Shown here one piece after another: positions 32,028-36,223 of a DNA stretch of 36,223 nucleotides. Below the pieces are notes generated by a model that ran no database searches, was not told the origin of the DNA, and saw only the letters and a program-made list of their open reading frames with translations. Numbering within the stretch: position 1 is the first letter of the stretch; each line of letters opens with the position of its first letter. The DNA comes from Sporichthyaceae bacterium (GTDB lineage Bacteria; Actinomycetota; Actinomycetes; Sporichthyales; Sporichthyaceae). The translations under genes were made by a program, and so were the position numbers. The stretch covers positions 1-36,223 of the forward strand of contig DATASX010000079.1 of the NCBI GenBank assembly GCA_036269075.1, read 5' to 3'.

Positions 32028-32471
32028 CGGGTACGGCACTGGTTGCGCGCAGCGCCGGACCGCAGCGGGTCCGATCCGGTCCGGCCGACGGGTCCCCGAG
32101 TTGTGGGCGAATGTCTCGGGTGGGTCGAATGCCGAACTGACATGGCATCACATCTTGCGGTGGGTGCGACGTGCGTGGGGGCGTCGGGCTGTCCGATGAC
32201 CATCGCCGCCGAGGGGACTCAGGTCTGAAAAGCGTTGCCTTCGGGAGATTCAGAATCGGCCGGACCGGGCGCGGCGCATCGACGAGGAATCATTCCCCGA
32301 AAAATCATGCGGAAGTTGTCCGGGATGCGTTTCATGAATTCATCGGAATTGTCGTCATGACATATTCGTGACCCTGCGTCACATTAATATCTCGAAACCG
32401 CTCTCTCAGGTTCCGTACCGAAATGTCCGGTTCATCCTGGAGGTGTCGAACCCAATTCAAAGGGAGTTCTT
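32028..32471. other. AT-rich promoter region of the binding-protein gene
   Basis: AT-richer than its surroundings from about 32220, with inverted repeats ggaat-c-attcc (32286-32296), atgaattcat (32334-32343) and gtgac-cctgc-gtcac (32368-32382). No gene is seen. Confidence 0.5.
32369..32381 (-). promoter_or_regulatory. 13-bp motif, copy 3 (upstream of the substrate-binding protein)
   Basis: On the minus strand it reads tgacgcagggtca, about 90 bases upstream of the ATG at 32472. It is within the inverted repeat gtgac-cctgc-gtcac. Confidence 0.4.
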
Positions 32472-34163
32472 ATGAGACACCATGTCCACGGACTGGCGAA
32501 GGTGGTGCCGATCGTCGCGGCCTCGGGCCTGCTGCTGGCGGCCTGCGGCAGCGGCGGCAGCGGCGACGCCGTGGCCCAGCAGCCTGCGGCACCGGCGGTC
32601 GCCGCGGTCCCGGGTGGCAGCGCCCCGACCCCCGGCAAGGCCGCCGATGGCCCCGCCGCCTCGACGGGCGGCGCGGCGGCGACCACGAAAGCCGCCGCGC
32701 CGAACCCGGCGCGGCCGCCGGCACTCGCCCCCCTGCGCGTGCCGGCGAGCGTGCGCGCGAAGTCCGGGAAGCACGCCGGCCCCAGCCGCGCCACCGCAAC
32801 CGTCCCCGCGGCGAGCAAGACCTCGCCGGGCAAGCAGTCGGCCGCCTCCGTCTCGAGCGTCCCGGGCCGGCCGACCGCCTCCGGCAGCTACGACAACTCC
32901 GACAAGCGACTCGGGGTCGACCTGACCCACGTGCACGACAGCCAGTCCTCCGCGCAGAAGCAACAGGACCAGCAGGTCTACAACCAGAAGAACGGCGCTA
33001 CCGACGTCGGCATCACCAAGAACGCCATCAAGCTCGGCTCGGTGAACATGCACGGCATGGCGCTGGGCAACGTGCTGGTCACCCCACAGGTCCACGGTGA
33101 CTTGGCCGCGATCCAGGCCATCGACGACCGCGGCGGCGTGCTCGGGCGCCGAGTGTCGTTGGTCGACTGCGACGACGGTCCCGGTGAGGTCGCCCGCGCC
33201 AAAGCCTGCATCAAGAAACTGGTCGGCTCCGACCAGATCTTCTCCCTGATCACCGGCGTGGACTGGGCGACCGCCTCGATCCACGACGACCTCAAGCAGT
33301 ACCACCTGCCCTACGTCGGGGCCTGGGCATACTCCCAGACGGAGTGGCAGGACCCGTTCATGTTCCCCACCCACATGTCGATGATCCACGAGGCCATGGC
33401 CAACGCCCACTGGGTGGTAAACACGATCCACCCCAAGACCTACGGGCTGATCTGCCTGACCTCGCCCGAGATGCAACTGGCCTGCAACCAGGTCGAGGGA
33501 ATCGTGAACTCCTCCGGCGCGAAGATGGTCAAACGCGCCGACGTGTCCATCTCCGAAACCTCGATGTCGGCCTACGTACTGGCCTTCCGGGCCGCCAACC
33601 CCGAGCACATCATCCATTACGTGATCAACCCGGCCACCATGGCCAAGTTCATGGTCGAGGCCGCCCAACAGGGCTACTACCCGTCCAAGGGCATCTCCGG
33701 CAACCACCTCGCCGCCGAGGTCCTCGGCTCGATCTTCGGCCAGTGGCCGGTCAACCGCTACTGGACCAACACCACCTACAAGCTGTGGGGCCCGGAGTTC
33801 ATGGCCACCATGAACAAGTACGCCCGCTTCAACCGCGGCACCAACCACCACATCGTCCAAGCCGGATACACCGCGGTGAACATCTTCGCCGAGGCCGCCA
33901 AGGCCGTCGGCCCGGACCTGACCCGCGACAAAATGATGGCCCAACTGAGCAACGGGACCATCTGGCAGGCCGACGCTTCGCTGGACCAGCGATTCAGTTA
34001 CGCACCCACCGAACGCAACGGCAACGACTGGAACCACTACTACGGCCAGGGTCGGGAATTCATCTACAAGTACACCTCCACGAACACGATCTCGAACCCC
34101 GACGGCAGCCCTAACGGATTCGTCCCCGACCCCAACCAGTTCGTCATCTACACCTGGAAGTGA
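32472..34163 (+). CDS. Lipoprotein substrate-binding protein, Liv type (Peripla_BP_6)
   Basis: The ATG follows gggag. The 563-residue product has a lipobox LLAAC (Cys25), then an unusually long linker of about 140 Ala/Pro/Ser/Lys residues, then a type I periplasmic binding fold: ITKNAIKLGSVNMHG, IDDRGGVLGRRVSLVDCDDG, GSDQIFSLITGVDWAT, YHLPYVGAWAYSQTEW and, near the end, AGYTAVNIFAEAAKAVG. This is the receptor type that feeds LivHMGF transporters. Ligand unknown. It is encoded 5 kb from livH on the opposite strand. The promoter shares a 13-bp motif with livH, and a strong hairpin follows the stop. Confidence 0.88.
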   Translation: MRHHVHGLAKVVPIVAASGLLLAACGSGGSGDAVAQQPAAPAVAAVPGGSAPTPGKAADGPAASTGGAAATTKAAAPNPARPPALAPLRVPASVRAKSGKHAGPSRATATVPAASKTSPGKQSAASVSSVPGRPTASGSYDNSDKRLGVDLTHVHDSQSSAQKQQDQQVYNQKNGATDVGITKNAIKLGSVNMHGMALGNVLVTPQVHGDLAAIQAIDDRGGVLGRRVSLVDCDDGPGEVARAKACIKKLVGSDQIFSLITGVDWATASIHDDLKQYHLPYVGAWAYSQTEWQDPFMFPTHMSMIHEAMANAHWVVNTIHPKTYGLICLTSPEMQLACNQVEGIVNSSGAKMVKRADVSISETSMSAYVLAFRAANPEHIIHYVINPATMAKFMVEAAQQGYYPSKGISGNHLAAEVLGSIFGQWPVNRYWTNTTYKLWGPEFMATMNKYARFNRGTNHHIVQAGYTAVNIFAEAAKAVGPDLTRDKMMAQLSNGTIWQADASLDQRFSYAPTERNGNDWNHYYGQGREFIYKYTSTNTISNPDGSPNGFVPDPNQFVIYTWK

Positions 34164-34170
34164 ACCCAGC

Positions 34171-34215
34171 CGGGTGTGCGGGCAGTGGAGGACGGCGAAC
34201 CTGCTCGCACACCCG
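34171..34215 (+). terminator. Strong hairpin after the binding-protein gene
   Basis: cgggtgtgcg (34171-34180) pairs with cgcacacccg (34206-34215), extended inward by near-complementary ggcag/ctgct. It begins eight bases after the stop. Confidence 0.7.
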
Positions 34216-34565
34216 GGCTGTGAAAGGTCGCCCGGGAGGGTGGCAATCTCCGCCGGCGCCGGGTGATTTGACCACCTGCCGAACACACCGTGGCGCCCCC
34301 TGCCGCACCGGCGCCGGACCGCTATGCACCCACGGCCCGCTCGTTCCCTCGGCCGCGTAGCCGACCTCGACCTGCTGCGCCGCCTGCACGGCGGGCTCGA
34401 GCCTCCGGTGCGCAGTCGGCGCAACCGACTTGAGGTCGAATGCGCGCCGTCCGGTCGTTGGTGATCTTTTCATCGTCCCGGCCCTAACTTGCCGTTCGCC
34501 CCGCGTCGGCAATCCACCGCCGCTAGGGGCGCAGGGGGGTAACGGCATATCGGTGGGGGGCTCCG
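34216..34565. other. Intergenic stretch with no supported gene
   Basis: No convincing frame, RNA or repeat. It presumably holds the promoter for the esterase gene. Confidence 0.5.
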
Positions 34566-36218
34566 GTGCTGGTTTCGTGGGTGAGGTTCCGGCCGCCGGG
34601 GACGGTACGTCGGCGACTGCTCAATCAGGTCGCGCAGCAGCCGCGTGCGGTGGCCGTCGCGATCATCTGCGGGCTGGCCGCCACAGGCTGGTTGGGTATC
34701 GGACTGTGCCTGGCGTTCGGGTCGTTCTGGGCTCCTTCCCCACCTGGGTTGCCCGAGACCGTGGCGCGTTCCGCGGTCGCCGGCCGCCCCGAACAGCTCC
34801 CCGCCCACCTGCGCTCCGGCTGGGTCCGCCCCGGATCGACGCGCAGATCGCCGGAGCCGTCGGTGCCCGGCGCGACGGCAGGGACCCGAATCGGCGCGGC
34901 TCCGGGCCTCGCGACGCCGCCGACCGACCTTACGCACAAGCCATCCGGCCTTGCCTCGATCCGGATCCCTGCATGGCAGGTCGATTCGGCGGCGCCGGCC
35001 ACGTCGCGCGAACATCTGCTGCCCACGGTCGTCGAACCCGGCCCGGACGGTGCCGACTGGAATGTGCTGACGGACTGGTCTGACCCGACCTCCTGGCCCC
35101 AGCGCGGAGCCGTACTGTCCACGACTCTGCGGGGGCGGGTCTCAGGACTTTCCGAGCACGCCTACGTCTACCTGCCCAGCGCCTACTTCGACCCCGCGGG
35201 CCCCGGCCAGGACCCATCCGGGCCGAGGCGACGGAATCTACCGTTGGCCGTCGTGTTCAGCGGCTACCCCGGCGACGCGGACCGGCTGATCAACCGCCTG
35301 CATTACCCCGCCGTGACACTGGCCGGAATCCAGGACGGCACCATCGCGCCGACCGTTCTGGTGATGCTGAGCCCCTCGGTCGACTACCCGTGGGACACCG
35401 AGTGCACCGACATCCCCGACGGCCCACAGGCATTCACCTTCTATGACCGAGACGTTCCCGATGCAGTCGTCGGCCAGTTCGCCCTACGACCGCAGACCTA
35501 CGCCGCTATCGGCGATTCGACCGGCGGGTACTGCGCGGCCAAGCTCGAGGCCATCGACCCGACCCGGTTTCCTGTGGCCGCCTCGTTGTCCGGCTACTTC
35601 CAGCCCGCCACCGACCCCACCACCCGCGGCGCGTTCAACGACTCCACGCTGCGCGAGCGCAACGACCTCGGCTGGCGTCTGCAGCACCTCCCCGTGCCCG
35701 CGGTGTCCCTGCTGCTGGCCACCGCGACCGACGAGGGGGGCGACGACGGTTACGCCACCAACCAGGAATGGCTCCACCTGATCCACGCGCCGATGACCGC
35801 CCGGGAACTCGTCCTCGACCACGGCGGACACAACTTCAACAGCTGGAACCGCGAAATCCCGTACGCCCTGTCGTGGATCACTGCCCATCTACCCCGGTCC
35901 CGCGCCATCCTCGCGGCCACCCCCACCGGGGCGGCGATCACCGGCCCGGCAACCTTCCCGTCGCAACCCATCACAGGTCCAGACACCGTCCGACGAGCCG
36001 AAATCCGCACCTCCCAGCCCCCCGAGGTACCGCTGCTGACCATCACCGCAGCCAAGGCGACCTTGGACGGGATGGTTCGGGTAAGCGCTCGCCGGAGCAG
36101 TCGCACACCCAGGGTCTGGCCGACATCTCGATGGAGATCATGCGCCGCCAAGGGGTCACGGTGGAAGTGGTACGGGCCATCGACCGGGATATCGCCACCG
36201 GAGTCTGGCCCGACATGA
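34566..36218 (+). CDS. Membrane-anchored esterase (PF00756-like alpha/beta hydrolase) with a suspect C-terminus
   Basis: The GTG at 34566 follows a G-rich tract. The product has an N-terminal anchor span (about 28-52), a Pro/Ser linker, and from about residue 180 an esterase D/antigen 85-like domain: SGLSEHAYVYLPSAYFDP, LAVVFSGYPGD, AIGDSTGGYCAAKL (nucleophile Ser318) and LDHGGHNFNSW (His422). A candidate Asp lies in ATATDEGGDDG. The catalytic domain should face outside the cell. The frame continues to 36218, but after about 36075 it is translated in the wrong frame of a flavodoxin-like gene, so the last 45 or so residues are probably not native. A fusion, deletion or sequencing error at about 36060-36080 is likely. 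Confidence 0.75.
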   Translation: MLVSWVRFRPPGTVRRRLLNQVAQQPRAVAVAIICGLAATGWLGIGLCLAFGSFWAPSPPGLPETVARSAVAGRPEQLPAHLRSGWVRPGSTRRSPEPSVPGATAGTRIGAAPGLATPPTDLTHKPSGLASIRIPAWQVDSAAPATSREHLLPTVVEPGPDGADWNVLTDWSDPTSWPQRGAVLSTTLRGRVSGLSEHAYVYLPSAYFDPAGPGQDPSGPRRRNLPLAVVFSGYPGDADRLINRLHYPAVTLAGIQDGTIAPTVLVMLSPSVDYPWDTECTDIPDGPQAFTFYDRDVPDAVVGQFALRPQTYAAIGDSTGGYCAAKLEAIDPTRFPVAASLSGYFQPATDPTTRGAFNDSTLRERNDLGWRLQHLPVPAVSLLLATATDEGGDDGYATNQEWLHLIHAPMTARELVLDHGGHNFNSWNREIPYALSWITAHLPRSRAILAATPTGAAITGPATFPSQPITGPDTVRRAEIRTSQPPEVPLLTITAAKATLDGMVRVSARRSSRTPRVWPTSRWRSCAAKGSRWKWYGPSTGISPPESGPT

Positions 36219-36223
36219 CCGAA
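36080..36223 (+). pseudogene. Start-less flavodoxin/NADPH-dependent FMN reductase-like fragment, cut by the window edge
   Basis: A different frame from the esterase gives GKRSPEQSHTQG, ADISMEIMRRQGVTVEVV and RAIDRDIATGVWPDMTE, 48 residues matching about residues 8-55 of flavodoxin-like NAD(P)H:FMN reductases. The N-terminal strand (normally M-x-A-L-I-V-N) and any start codon are missing. The 3' end lies beyond the window. The frame lies inside the esterase reading frame, so a frameshift or deletion joined two genes, or the true start uses an unseen codon. Confidence 0.5.

Noticed and set aside
35443-35781. 112-codon frame inside the esterase gene
   Set aside because: Ser/Pro/Arg-rich out-of-frame reading of the esterase domain.

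Overview
The window is high-GC, with GTG/TTG starts next to GGAGG-type ribosome binding sites, Ala/Pro/Ser-rich exported proteins, actinobacterial families (DUF5134, DUF6458, DUF5999, DUF3040-like, Cu-type CsoR) and tRNA genes that do not encode CCA. This points to chromosomal DNA of an actinomycete. The genus cannot be read from the sequence. There is no replication gene, no intact insertion sequence and no CRISPR array. || Region 1 (1-830) holds debris: the end of a fasciclin (FAS1) domain, a perfect 17-bp hairpin and the frameshifted C-terminal helix-turn-helix of a serine recombinase. A MacB/FtsX-type ABC permease without a visible ATPase follows (826-2118, minus). || Region 2 (2313-12129) is an extracytoplasmic copper-handling island. 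It holds a Met-containing lipoprotein, two tandem paralogous membrane proteins (one a zinc-finger anti-sigma factor, one lacking the finger), a YcnI protein with a sortase-like tail next to a class F-like sortase, a His-rich membrane-anchored protein, a CsoR repressor, a His/Met-rich lipoprotein, a CopC-CopD fusion, a 27-residue Cys-rich metallothionein-like peptide, a second YcnI protein split by a Met-rich insert, and a DUF5134 membrane protein. Most are predicted to lie outside or in the membrane. CsoR is the likely cytosolic Cu(I) sensor. || Region 3 (12223-17296, minus) reads mannosyltransferase-like GT4, second GT4, a 26-codon bridging ORF, SGNH hydrolase, then an acylating aldehyde dehydrogenase, with a SelW-like protein upstream. 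It looks like an envelope glycoconjugate cluster. || Region 4 (17470-21306) has a small secreted peptide, a VapBC-type toxin-antitoxin pair, tRNA-Phe(GAA), a DUF6458 protein, tRNA-Asp(GTC) and an L-lactate permease. || Region 5 (21392-34163) has a branched-chain-amino-acid-type (Liv) transport system in pieces: LivM (with a Met-rich exported protein behind it), LivH and a large lipoprotein substrate-binding protein, with no LivG/LivF ATPase in the window. A TetR regulator is divergent from LivM, and a near-identical palindrome sits in the promoters of livM/tetR and of a ClC chloride transporter gene. A second 13-bp motif recurs upstream of LivH, a small membrane protein and the binding protein. 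Several small hypothetical genes and an exported protein of unknown function lie between. || Region 6 (34566-36223) has a membrane-anchored esterase whose reading frame runs, out of frame, into the start of a flavodoxin/NADPH-dependent FMN reductase-like sequence cut by the window edge, which suggests a junction or frameshift.
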